Origin: Leifsonia sp. Root1293 | GTDB lineage: Bacteria; Actinomycetota; Actinomycetes; Actinomycetales; Microbacteriaceae | Direction of reading: 5' to 3' | Assembly (NCBI RefSeq): GCF_001425325.1 | Contig: NZ_LMEH01000001.1 | Coordinates: 2,262,602 to 2,326,601, forward strand | DNA length: 64,000 bases | In this document: piece after piece, positions 24,657 through 33,416 of the stretch | Layout of the letters: each line of letters starts with the position of its first letter | Position numbering within the stretch: position 1 is the stretch's first letter | Position numbers and translations under genes: made by a program | The notes under the pieces: model-generated | What the model was told of the DNA's origin: nothing | What the model saw: the letters and a program-made list of their open reading frames with translations, nothing else | Databases searched by the model: none

Positions 24657-25793
24657 ATGTCCAACGCATTCTTCGGATCGACCGGTGAGGTGGAACCTCG
24701 CGCCGCGGATGAGCCGCGCGGCTCGCTGGAGCTGGTGCACTCCTTCGACGACGGGCCGATGCCGACCGGTGTCAGCGTCTCGCACTCTGGCCGCATCTTC
24801 GTGAACTTCCCGAAGTGGGGCGACGACGTGCGCGCGACCGTGGTCGAGCTGCGGGATGGCGAGCAGCATCCGTTCCCCGATGAGGCGTGGAACAGCCCCT
24901 CGAGCGACGACGACGAGAACGCCCTCGTCTCGGTGCAGAGCATCGTCGTCGATCCGGCCGACCGACTGTGGATCCTCGACACCGGAAGCCCCATGTTCCA
25001 GCCGACGAAGCGGGGCGGACCGAAGCTGGTCTGCGTCGACCTGACAACGGATGCCGTCGTGCAGACGATCGTGTTCGAGCCCGACGTCGCGTTGCCCACC
25101 ACCTATCTCAACGACGTCAGGTTCGACCTGAGGCAGGGCGACGGCGGAGTCGCCTACATCACCGATTCCTCCGACCAGGGCCCGAACGGCATCATCGTCG
25201 TCGACCTCGCCACGGGTGAGGCATGGCGACGCCTGCACGATCACCCGAGCACCAAGGCCCTGCCGCCGCAGGAGATGGTGCCGATGGCCGAGGGCCGGGT
25301 CTTCGCCGAACGCTCGGCCGGGGAGCCGCCGAAGCCCGTGACGATGGGGTCGGACGGCATCGCCATCTCGAGCGACGGCGAGCGCCTCTGGTACTGCCCG
25401 CTCATCTCCCGCCGCTGGTACAGCGTGTCGACCGAGGCGCTGCGCGATCGCGCCGTGAGCGAGCTGGCCGTTGCGGCATCCGTCGTCGACGAGGGTGACA
25501 AGGGCGGGGGAGCCGACGGCCTCGAATCCGACGACGCCGGACGCCTCTATGCGACGAACTACGAGCACAACGCCATCCTGCGCCGGCTTCCGAGCGGCGA
25601 ACTGCAGACGCTGGTGCAAGACGAACGGATGCTCTGGCCCGACACCATGTCGGTGGCCACCGACGGGCACCTGTACTTCACGGCCAACCAGCTGCATCGG
25701 CAGGAGAAGTACCAGGACGGCGAAGACCTGCGGCAGTACCCGTATTCGCTGTTCAGGGTGCGCATCGACGCCGGCCCCGTGCTGCTGCGCTGA
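24657..25793 (+). CDS. Major royal jelly/yellow-related beta-propeller protein
   Basis: A 378-residue protein that matches the MRJP/yellow family (PF03022): VSVSHSGRIFVNFPKWGDD, then VSVQSIVVDPADRLWILDTGSP, TYLNDVRFDLRQGDGGVAYITDSS, GSDGIAISSDGERLWYCPL and RLYATNYEHNAILRR are the usual strand and ligand segments of the six-bladed propeller. Insect members bind amines or act in melanin formation; bacterial members have no settled role. There is no signal peptide despite the usually secreted insect relatives, so it is probably cytoplasmic. AGGAGGAG lies at good spacing before ATG. Isolated gene. Confidence 0.86.
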   Translation: MSNAFFGSTGEVEPRAADEPRGSLELVHSFDDGPMPTGVSVSHSGRIFVNFPKWGDDVRATVVELRDGEQHPFPDEAWNSPSSDDDENALVSVQSIVVDPADRLWILDTGSPMFQPTKRGGPKLVCVDLTTDAVVQTIVFEPDVALPTTYLNDVRFDLRQGDGGVAYITDSSDQGPNGIIVVDLATGEAWRRLHDHPSTKALPPQEMVPMAEGRVFAERSAGEPPKPVTMGSDGIAISSDGERLWYCPLISRRWYSVSTEALRDRAVSELAVAASVVDEGDKGGGADGLESDDAGRLYATNYEHNAILRRLPSGELQTLVQDERMLWPDTMSVATDGHLYFTANQLHRQEKYQDGEDLRQYPYSLFRVRIDAGPVLLR

Positions 25794-26039
25794 GAGCCTG
25801 ACCGTCTTAGCGGGGTGACAGCCTCTGGAGAACGGTCCCTCGGGCTGTGAGCGCTCCGAGTTGTCATTGACTTGCTAGTCCGTATTCATGCATCGATCCC
25901 TCTTTTCAGCGGCCGATCCGTGTGCTAGAACTGGGAGCGCACACAGTTCATGTGCGCAATCCCCGCAGCGCCGCGGATGACCGCGCCTTCACGATGAGGC
26001 GTCCCGCCCGAGCTGTCCGACTCGAGAGGAACGTCGATC

Positions 26040-28235
26040 GTGAGAAAACGAAGCACCTGGAGCCGCGTGGGGCTGGGGGCCCTGGCCGGCGCAGTCGCGG
26101 CCGCCATCTCGATTCCCGCCGGGGCGATCGGCGTCGTCGGCGCCGCGAGCGCGGCATCCGCAGCCGAAGTGGACGGCCCGGTCGAAGCCGGCATCTTCGT
26201 GAACAAGGTGGAGAACCTCTCCCCCGACTTCGTGAACGGCGTCGACGTGTCGAGTGTGCTCAGCGAGGAGGCGTCCGGCGTCGTCTACCGCGACGCCGAC
26301 GGGAACCCGCAGGACATCTTCGAGACCCTTCACGAGAGCGGCGTCAACACCGTGCGAGTGCGGGTCTGGAACGATCCGTACGACGCCGACGGCAACGGCT
26401 ACGGCGGCGGCACCGTCGACGTCCCCCGCGCCGTCGAGATCGGCGAGCGCGCCACGGCCGCCGGCATGAAAGTGCTCGTCGACTTCCACTACTCCGATTT
26501 CTGGGCCGACCCCGGGCGCCAGCTGGCCCCGAAGGCCTGGCAGGGCCTGTCACCGGCCGAGACGGTTACAGCACTGCACGACTTCACGACTGAGGCGCTC
26601 ACGGCGTTCGCGGAAGCCGGCGTCGACGTCAGCATGGTGCAGATCGGCAACGAGACGAACAACGCCATCGCCGGCTACACCCGCGCCGGCACGGCCATCG
26701 ACCAGCAGTTCGCCGCACTCCTGCAGGCGGGAGCGACAGCGACCCGGGAGACCCTCCCCGACGCCCTCGTCGCCGTGCACTTCACCAATCCCGAGACACC
26801 CGGACGCTACGCCACCTACGCCGCCGGCCTGGCGCAATTCGGCGTCGACTACGACGTCTTCGCGAGTTCCTACTACCCCTACTGGCACGGCACTCCCGCG
26901 AACCTCACCGCCGTGCTGAGTCAGATCGCGACCACCTACGGCAAGAAGGTCATGGTGGCCGAGACCTCGTGGGCGCACACTCTCGACGACGGAGACGGAT
27001 TCTCCAACTCCATCGGATCGGGCACCATCACCGACGCCTACCCCGCCAGCGTGCAGGGCCAGGCCACCCAGTTGCGTGACGTCATCGCGGCCGTGGCGGC
27101 TGTCGGTGATGCCGGCATCGGCGTCTTCTACTGGGAGCCGGCGTGGATCCCGGTCGGCCCGCCGAGCGCCATCGAGACCAACAAGACGCTCTGGGAGCGC
27201 GACGGATCCGGCTGGGCCACGAGCTACGCGAAGGGCTACGACCCGGTGAACGTCGGCGACTTCTTCGGCGGATCCTCGTGGGACAACCAGGCGCTCTTCG
27301 CCTTCGACGGCACGGCTCTCGAGTCGCTCCGCACCTTCGAATACGTGCGCACCGGCGCCGCAGCCCCGCGCGAGATCGTCTCGGTCGAGAAGGTCGCCCT
27401 CTCGGTGACGGATGGCGCCCCCGTCGCTCTCCCGTCCACGATCACCGTGACCTATAACGACGCCACGACCGAGCACCCCACCGTCGCCTGGAGCAAGGCC
27501 GCCGGCTACATCCGTGGCCCGGGCACCTACTCGATTCCGGGTAGGACGTCGACGGGCATCGCCGTGACGGCATCCGTCACCGTGCTCGCCGCGAACCTGG
27601 TGAGGAACCACAGTTTCGAGGACGCCGACACCAGCGCCTGGACCTTCACCGGCCCGGCCGCGCGCACCCAGACGGCCGACGGGTCCGACGGCGACTTCGC
27701 CGTCACCTTCTGGAACGGCACCGCCTATACGACGTCGGCGACGCAGAAGCTCACCGGGGTTCCGGCCGGAACCTACACGCTGCAGGCCACGACGCAGGGA
27801 ACGAACTCCCCGGCGACGGATGTGCGCACGCTCGCGGCGACGACGTCGGCGGGCAGCTGGAGCGCTCCGCTCGAGTTCACAGCCTGGAACGAGTTCCACA
27901 CCGCGACGCTGCAGTCGGTCGTCGTCGGCTCCGACGGCGTCGTCACCATCGCGGCGAACTTCTCGCTCTCGGCCGGAGCGTGGGGCGTGCTCGACGACGT
28001 GCGCCTGGTGAAGGTGGAGAAGGCGTCGACGGTCGACAAGCGCCCGATCCAGGCGCTGCTCACGGTGGCCGCTCGGGTGACGCCGGCGAAGTACACGCCG
28101 GCCTCCGTCGCGGGCCTGAACGAGGCCGTCGCGATCGGGACCGTCGTGGTGACGTCACCGCGGGCCACCAAGGCCGACGTCATCAGGAGCTCGCTCCTCG
28201 TGACGGCCGCGTTGCTCAAGCTGCGGCGCGCCTAG
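26040..28235 (+). CDS. Secreted GH53 arabinogalactan endo-beta-1,4-galactanase
   Basis: A 731-residue exported enzyme. Residues 1-42 are a signal peptide (KRSTWSR start, Ala-rich core, ASAASAAE cleavage area). The GH53 barrel covers about 50-435: FVNGVDVSSVLSEE, GVNTVRVRVWNDPYD, VLVDFHYSDFWADPG, the acid/base Glu in VQIGNETNNAI near residue 205, and the nucleophile Glu in VMVAETSWAHT near residue 305. Then follow a bacterial Ig-like (Big_4-type) unit (about 450-515, ITVTYNDATTEHPTVAWSKA), a carbohydrate-binding-like sandwich (about 520-660, NHSFEDADTSAWTFTG) and a C-terminal helical FIVAR-like unit (PIQALLTVAARVTPAKYTPAS). It cuts the beta-1,4-galactan of pectin side chains outside the cell. 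GTG start with AGAGGAAC upstream. No transporter is adjacent. Confidence 0.92.
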   Translation: MRKRSTWSRVGLGALAGAVAAAISIPAGAIGVVGAASAASAAEVDGPVEAGIFVNKVENLSPDFVNGVDVSSVLSEEASGVVYRDADGNPQDIFETLHESGVNTVRVRVWNDPYDADGNGYGGGTVDVPRAVEIGERATAAGMKVLVDFHYSDFWADPGRQLAPKAWQGLSPAETVTALHDFTTEALTAFAEAGVDVSMVQIGNETNNAIAGYTRAGTAIDQQFAALLQAGATATRETLPDALVAVHFTNPETPGRYATYAAGLAQFGVDYDVFASSYYPYWHGTPANLTAVLSQIATTYGKKVMVAETSWAHTLDDGDGFSNSIGSGTITDAYPASVQGQATQLRDVIAAVAAVGDAGIGVFYWEPAWIPVGPPSAIETNKTLWERDGSGWATSYAKGYDPVNVGDFFGGSSWDNQALFAFDGTALESLRTFEYVRTGAAAPREIVSVEKVALSVTDGAPVALPSTITVTYNDATTEHPTVAWSKAAGYIRGPGTYSIPGRTSTGIAVTASVTVLAANLVRNHSFEDADTSAWTFTGPAARTQTADGSDGDFAVTFWNGTAYTTSATQKLTGVPAGTYTLQATTQGTNSPATDVRTLAATTSAGSWSAPLEFTAWNEFHTATLQSVVVGSDGVVTIAANFSLSAGAWGVLDDVRLVKVEKASTVDKRPIQALLTVAARVTPAKYTPASVAGLNEAVAIGTVVVTSPRATKADVIRSSLLVTAALLKLRRA

Positions 28236-28267
28236 CCGCCGCGTCCGGCTGCCGCCGCGCCGCGCTG

Positions 28268-28324
28268 CGCCAATTCGCGGGGGTCTGCGCCACCTCATCT
28301 GGCGCAGACCCCCGCGAAATGGCG
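28268..28324. terminator. Long hairpin between convergent genes; palindromic repeat element copy 1
   Basis: Two 25-base arms with a single mismatch (CGCCAATTCGCGGGGG... against ...CCCCCGCGAAATGGCG) around a seven-base loop CCTCATC, in the 96-base gap between the galactanase and subtilase stops. It lacks a T run but is strong enough to act in both directions. A related element lies at 42757-42817. Confidence 0.75.
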
Positions 28325-28331
28325 TGCGGCG

Positions 28332-31300
28332 TCATCGACCGCCCGGGTGACCCCCGCCGTGTCCGTGGTGGCCGCGCTTTTTCGCCGAGGCCGCCTCGAA
28401 GGCGCGCTCGATCTCCTGGGAGAACGTGTTGCCCGCGGCATCCGTCGCCGTCACCCGCAGGTCGATCCACGCCCCGGCGTCGGGCACGGCGAGCTTGGCG
28501 CTGTATGCCTTCAGGAACGGACGCTCCTCGGGGTAGTTGATCATCGGCGACGCCACCGGCTCTTCATCCGGGGAGGCGGATGCTCCGGATGCCTGTCCCG
28601 TCGCTGCCGCCGGCTTCAGGGCCACCGGCGTCCACTGCCCGCCCGCGGTGCGCATCTCGAGGGTCGCTCCGGTGAGCTCGGCCATGCCGTCGGCGCTCTC
28701 GATGTGGCTGAGCTCGAGGCCGAGGTCGATGGGCCTGCCCGACGACCGCTTCCCACCGACGGCACCGGATGCATCCGCGTCGACGTCGTAGAAGGCCTGC
28801 ATCATGGGCAGCGTCTGCTCCGTGAAATCGTCGGCGGATCCACCGTTGCGGAACGTCCACTCCGTCACGGTCTTCGTCGACGACGGGAGGTAGCGTCCGT
28901 CGTGGGTCGCCGTGTTCAGCACCCGCCATTCGTGTTCGCCGTCCGGGATGTCGAACACCGTCGCGGACTGCCACGGGGATGCCGCGACCTGCTCGCCGTC
29001 GATCCAGACCTCGGTGAGCTGGGAGCGGTCGGGGCGCTGCTCGAAGACGTCGAAGGCGCCGGTGTGCTGCGGGCTTCCGCCGTCACCCCACGAGGGGACG
29101 TTCACCTGGGCGAAGGCGGCGATCCGCTCGGGCGCCCAGTACCCCGGTCCGACGAAGGGTCGCACGATGGGCGCGAAGTAACTGGTCGTCGACTTCTGCT
29201 TCGGGGTGTAGGCCCGCTTCACGTCCCGCACCTCCCATGCCGCCGCGATGAGGGCAGCGCCCTGGTTCCACTCGACCTTGTCGGTGTTCACCCACTCGGT
29301 GCGGGTGAGGCCCCGCTCGGTGCGCAGGTAGAAGCCCGAGCTGACGTCGATGCCCGGTCCGTAGTCCCAGCGGAACTCGCCCACGAGGTCGCCCGCGTGG
29401 CCGTGGTAGGTGGTCGTGGTCTTCGCGAGCTTGGTCGGCCGGTAGTGCAGGTCACCGGGGATCGACCCGTCGACGAAGCGCGAGATGTCGTAGACCTCGT
29501 CGGCGGCGGAAACTCCGACGCCCGTGAGCGTGACGGCCTTCGCGGGACTCGGCCTCTTGCCCTTGGACGCGGCGACGGCAAGCGACGCGAGCAGAGCCCG
29601 ACCCTCGACACCACTGATGGAGGCGACCGGAATGGCGACGTCGGTGACGTAGTCGTCAGCTCCGACCCACTCGCTGAGTTCACCGTCGGCGTCGTTCACG
29701 ACGAGGAGCATCGTGGCGTGCGCCGCGAGCGCGTTGGCCGCCCGCTCGCTCGGAGAGACGGCGTCGGACCGCGTCGCAACGGCGATCTTGCCCTTCGCGC
29801 TCACCGCCGCGAACTCGGCCGCACTGCCGGTACCGACGTCGACCGCATCCGCTCGCAGCCTGCCGTCGTAGAAGGTCGAGCCGGCCTGCACCGTGACGTC
29901 GAGCCTGCGCTTGCCCGCTGCCAGGGTGAGCAGCGGATCCTGCAGGCGCCAGCGGCTGGTGAACGAGAAGCTGTCGGCGTTCGGCGCCGTCATCGGCTGG
30001 GCGTAGAAGCCGTCGCTGAGAAGGTCACGGTAATAGGTGCCGGTGAAGCCGTCGATCCTGTAGTCGAGTCGGCTGAACACCGCGTCGACGCCCGAGTCGC
30101 CGACATCGACGGTGACGGGCTTCGTGGTCCTGGCATCGAATGCCACTGTCGCATCGCCGTCGAGAACCAGGTCGGGATCTCCGACCAGCGCCGTGACGAC
30201 GGAGTCGCCGGAGCGCAGTGCGTCCATGAAGGTCATCACGCCGTAGCGACCGGCCGGCATGCGCATCGTCACGTCGCCCGCCACTCCGAACGGGTAGTAG
30301 TCGCCGCTGCCGGCCTCGTACATGATGCCGTAGGTGTCGATCGGTTCACCGGTGAAGCCCGTGGCCTTCACGGTGAGGTTGTAGCGCTCCATCTCGGCGA
30401 TCATGCCGAGGGCCGTGCGCGTGACGACGGTGCCGTCGATGCTGCCGAGCAACGCTCCGGCGAGCTGCGTTCCCGCGGGCACCTTCGTCGGGTCGACGGT
30501 CATGGTGACGCTGCGCGATTCGCCGGCGGGAATGGTGAGGACGTTGGTGTCGAGGGTGAGCACGTCGTCGGCGGCTCCCTCGAGGGAGGCGGTGAGGTCG
30601 AGCACCACCTCGGCGTCGCCGCTGTTCGCGACGTCGACCGTGCGCACCACGGGTTCGGCGGTCTCGCCCCAGGCGAGCATCCCGAAGTCGCCCGATCCCG
30701 ATGCGATGACGGTGGCGTCGATCGCCGTCGCGACGTTCACGACGCCGGTGCCGGCCTGGTACGAGGTCAGCCCGACATCGGTCGTCGTGCTCAGGAGGGT
30801 TGCACGCAGCTGCTCGGCGGTGTACTCGGGGTGGAGCTGCTTGAGGATGGCGGCGGCGCCGGCGACATGGGGCGTCGCCATCGAGGTTCCGCTCATGGTG
30901 ATGTAGGAGCCTTCGCCCGGGCTGTCGGCCGACCGGGCGGCCGTGACGGAGCTGCCCGGGCCGGCGAGCTCCGGCTTCAGGGCGCCGCTCAGGGCGAGTG
31001 GACCTTGGCTGGAGTAGTTCGCCAGCTCGCCGCTCGGGTCCTCGACGGAGCCGACGGTGAGGGCGCGGGCGGCGGAGCCCGGGGAGCCGATGCTCTCGGG
31101 CGCACCGTTGTTGCCGGCTGCGACCACGAAGAGTGCGCCGGTCTCCTCGGAGATGGCGTTGAGGGCCTCGGCCATCACGTCGAGGCCGTCGGATGCCTGC
31201 GACGAACCGAGGCTCATCGACACGATGTCGGCGTTCTCGCCGGCCCACTGCATGCCCTCGATGATCCACGAGTCCTGGCCTGAGCCGTCAGCGCCGAGAA

Positions 31301-32276
31301 CCTTGCCGACGAGCAGGTCGGCACCGTCGGCGACGCCGCGGTGCACTCCGCCGCTGGCCGCTCCGGTTCCGGCGACGGTCGACGCCACATGCGTGCCGTG
31401 GCCCTGCGTGTCGGTGGTGGCGTCTTCACCGGGAACGAAGCTCATCGAGCCGGGGAGTACGCGCCCGGCGATGTCGGGGTGCGTGTCGTCGATGCCCGTG
31501 TCGAGCACGGCGACGGTCACCCCGGCGCCGGTGTAGCCCTCGGCCCAGGCTGCCGGAGCACCGATGTAGGGCACGCTCGAGTCGAGCGTCGCCTCCACCT
31601 TGCCGTCGAGGTGGATCGAGGCGATGCCGCCGGCCAGTGCCGGTTCGGCGCTGAAGGTGCTCGGGCCGGTGGCGCCGGTGCCGCCGGCGCTGCCCGTGAG
31701 CGCCGACCAGGCGTCTGCTGCCGCAGCGTGGTCTGCGATGGCGGCCGCGCCGCCGATGCTCTCGAGGGGAGTGCCGATCTCGACCCCGGGAACCGGAGCC
31801 GTCATCAGGGCGGGGCCATCGGCATCCGCGAACTCGACGATCACGGGCGTCGCGGGCACCGACGCGTCGTCGTAGCCGAACTCGATCAGCTGGGTGACGT
31901 TGAAGAGGTCGGGGTCGAGCGAACCGGCGGCCAGGTACGGCAGCGCTGAGCTGGGGAGCACGTGCAGGTCGCCGTCGAGTTCGACGGACTGCACAGCAGC
32001 TCCGGGCACGGCGGTCTCGATCTCGACCGCGCGGGTGCCGTCGCCGAGATCGGTCACTCGCACGCGATCACCGGTGATGAGGGTGACGGAATGCGTGCCG
32101 GCAGCGGATCGGGCCGCAGGCGCGGAGGCGGCGGTCGACGAGGCGGCGTCGTTCGGGCCGGCGGATGCGGGAACGGAGGTCAGTCCGACACCGGCGACGC
32201 CGATGGCGACGCCTCCGATCGCGGCGGCGATGGTGCGCCGGCGATGACGCCAGAACGGGGGATTGCTGTTCGACAC
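28332..32276 (-). CDS. Large secreted S8 subtilisin-like serine protease
   Basis: A 1314-residue secreted subtilase. The signal peptide covers about residues 1-40 (RRRTIAAAIGGVAIGVAGVG, ASA site). A propeptide-like region follows up to about 230. The catalytic triad is intact: Asp259 (VAVLDTGIDDTHPD), His293 (GHGTHVAST) and Ser465 (SGTSMATPHVAGAA), with the oxyanion Asn389 in AAGNNG. From about 560 onward come beta-rich C-terminal domains, a possible protease-associated-like insert (ALAAHATMLLVVNDADGE) and a His/Gly-rich tail. Start: GTG at 32276 with GAGAGG seven bases before it. The divergent neighbour is a TrmB/LuxR-type regulator, an arrangement I recall from other actinobacteria, which suggests local control. 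Likely a scavenging protease for extracellular protein. Confidence 0.92.
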   Translation of the reverse strand: MSNSNPPFWRHRRRTIAAAIGGVAIGVAGVGLTSVPASAGPNDAASSTAASAPAARSAAGTHSVTLITGDRVRVTDLGDGTRAVEIETAVPGAAVQSVELDGDLHVLPSSALPYLAAGSLDPDLFNVTQLIEFGYDDASVPATPVIVEFADADGPALMTAPVPGVEIGTPLESIGGAAAIADHAAAADAWSALTGSAGGTGATGPSTFSAEPALAGGIASIHLDGKVEATLDSSVPYIGAPAAWAEGYTGAGVTVAVLDTGIDDTHPDIAGRVLPGSMSFVPGEDATTDTQGHGTHVASTVAGTGAASGGVHRGVADGADLLVGKVLGADGSGQDSWIIEGMQWAGENADIVSMSLGSSQASDGLDVMAEALNAISEETGALFVVAAGNNGAPESIGSPGSAARALTVGSVEDPSGELANYSSQGPLALSGALKPELAGPGSSVTAARSADSPGEGSYITMSGTSMATPHVAGAAAILKQLHPEYTAEQLRATLLSTTTDVGLTSYQAGTGVVNVATAIDATVIASGSGDFGMLAWGETAEPVVRTVDVANSGDAEVVLDLTASLEGAADDVLTLDTNVLTIPAGESRSVTMTVDPTKVPAGTQLAGALLGSIDGTVVTRTALGMIAEMERYNLTVKATGFTGEPIDTYGIMYEAGSGDYYPFGVAGDVTMRMPAGRYGVMTFMDALRSGDSVVTALVGDPDLVLDGDATVAFDARTTKPVTVDVGDSGVDAVFSRLDYRIDGFTGTYYRDLLSDGFYAQPMTAPNADSFSFTSRWRLQDPLLTLAAGKRRLDVTVQAGSTFYDGRLRADAVDVGTGSAAEFAAVSAKGKIAVATRSDAVSPSERAANALAAHATMLLVVNDADGELSEWVGADDYVTDVAIPVASISGVEGRALLASLAVAASKGKRPSPAKAVTLTGVGVSAADEVYDISRFVDGSIPGDLHYRPTKLAKTTTTYHGHAGDLVGEFRWDYGPGIDVSSGFYLRTERGLTRTEWVNTDKVEWNQGAALIAAAWEVRDVKRAYTPKQKSTTSYFAPIVRPFVGPGYWAPERIAAFAQVNVPSWGDGGSPQHTGAFDVFEQRPDRSQLTEVWIDGEQVAASPWQSATVFDIPDGEHEWRVLNTATHDGRYLPSSTKTVTEWTFRNGGSADDFTEQTLPMMQAFYDVDADASGAVGGKRSSGRPIDLGLELSHIESADGMAELTGATLEMRTAGGQWTPVALKPAAATGQASGASASPDEEPVASPMINYPEERPFLKAYSAKLAVPDAGAWIDLRVTATDAAGNTFSQEIERAFEAASAKKRGHHGHGGGHPGGR

Positions 32277-32360
32277 TGACAGGCCTCTCGAACGTGGTGG
32301 GTGGGAGCTAAGAAGCAACCTCTCACAGCGCATTCGCTATCCTGTTGGCGGACAGATGCC

Positions 32361-33374
32361 ATGGCTTCCATCCGCCAGCCACGCACCCATCACGACGAGT
32401 CGGAGGCCGCAGTGCTCGAGGCCATCGGCTTGGACGACGAGCACACGGCCGTCTACAGACTCGTGCTCTCCACCCCGTCGGCGGCCATCGACGGCATCGC
32501 CTCCGCCGCCGGCCTGTCCCCATCGCGGGCACGCGGCATCCTCGACGAGCTCGAGCACCTCGGTCTCATCGCCCGACAGGCGTCGGCGCCCGATCGCATC
32601 GTCGCCTCTCCCCCGTCGATCGCACTGCGGCCGATGCTGCTCGAACGCGAACGCGGACTGTCGCAGGCGCATGAGGCGCTCGTGCAGCTGAGCGAGCTGT
32701 ACAGGCATGGCGCGGTCCAGCGCTCCGCCCCCGATGTCGTCGACGTCGTGCTCGGGGCGGATGCCGTTCGCCAGCGCTTCGCGCAGCTGCAGGCAGCCGC
32801 CACCGAGCGGGTCGGCACCTTCGTGCTCAGCGAGATCGCCTTCCTCACCGCCGATGAGAACCCCGAGGAGGACCTGGCCCTCGACCGCGGCGTGAGCTAT
32901 CGCGTCCTGGTGGAATCGCCGGTCATCGAACGCCCCGGCTTCCTCGATGCCGCCCGCGACGCCGCGGCGAGAGGTGCTGCGGTGCGCGTGCTCCCCCAGC
33001 TGCCCACGCGCCTCATCATCGTCGACGACGCCATAGCCCTGCTCCCCATGAAGTCGCATGGCGAGGAGCGGGCGTCTGGCGCGCTGCTCGTGCACCCGAG
33101 CGGCCTGCTCGACCTGGTCGCCGCCAGCTTCGACGAGTTCTGGGCGACCGCCACGTCATTCCCGTCCGACCTGGAGAGCGCCAGCGGACTCTTGCCGCTC
33201 GATCGCGACCTCATCAAGCTGCTGCTTCTCGGGCTGACGGATGCCGCCGCCGGCGCCCAGCTCGGCATCTCCGTGCGCACAGTGCAGCGCCGGGTCGCCG
33301 AGCTCATGGAGACGGCGGGCGTCTCCACCCGCATCCAGCTCGGCGCTGAGGCCGTGCGGCGCGACTGGGTCTGA
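32361..33374 (+). CDS. Transcriptional regulator with TrmB-like N-terminus and LuxR-type C-terminal HTH
   Basis: A 337-residue regulator with two DNA-binding regions. Residues about 18-75 resemble the TrmB winged helix (VLEAIGLDDEHTAVYRLVLS, IASAAGLSPSRARGILDELEHLGLI). A PLD-like middle domain follows (about 120-255: RGVSYRVLVE, RGAAVRVLPQLPTRLIIVDD). Residues about 275-335 form a GerE/LuxR helix-turn-helix (LLLGLTDAAAGAQLGISVRTVQRRVAELM). It starts 84 bases from the divergent subtilase start, so it probably regulates that gene. A TATCCT -10 candidate is at 32338-32343, giving a very short leader; no ribosome site is seen, so the start is moderately certain. Confidence 0.82.
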   Translation: MASIRQPRTHHDESEAAVLEAIGLDDEHTAVYRLVLSTPSAAIDGIASAAGLSPSRARGILDELEHLGLIARQASAPDRIVASPPSIALRPMLLERERGLSQAHEALVQLSELYRHGAVQRSAPDVVDVVLGADAVRQRFAQLQAAATERVGTFVLSEIAFLTADENPEEDLALDRGVSYRVLVESPVIERPGFLDAARDAAARGAAVRVLPQLPTRLIIVDDAIALLPMKSHGEERASGALLVHPSGLLDLVAASFDEFWATATSFPSDLESASGLLPLDRDLIKLLLLGLTDAAAGAQLGISVRTVQRRVAELMETAGVSTRIQLGAEAVRRDWV

Positions 33375-33386
33375 CGGCGCGCGGGC

Positions 33387-33404
33387 AGACGCGGGCTGGC
33401 GTCT
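33387..33404. terminator. Weak hairpin after the regulator
   Basis: AGACGC and GCGTCT arms around GGGCTG, between the convergent stops of the regulator and the alpha/beta hydrolase. Short stem, so only tentative. Confidence 0.3.
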
Positions 33405-33416
33405 CGGGGCTGAGCC

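Noticed and set aside
28347-31283. A very long open frame opposite the subtilase gene
   Set aside because: It lies wholly antisense to a gene with an intact signal peptide and catalytic triad. Its translation is rich in Arg/Gly/Val/His without any domain, as expected from reading high-GC codons backwards.
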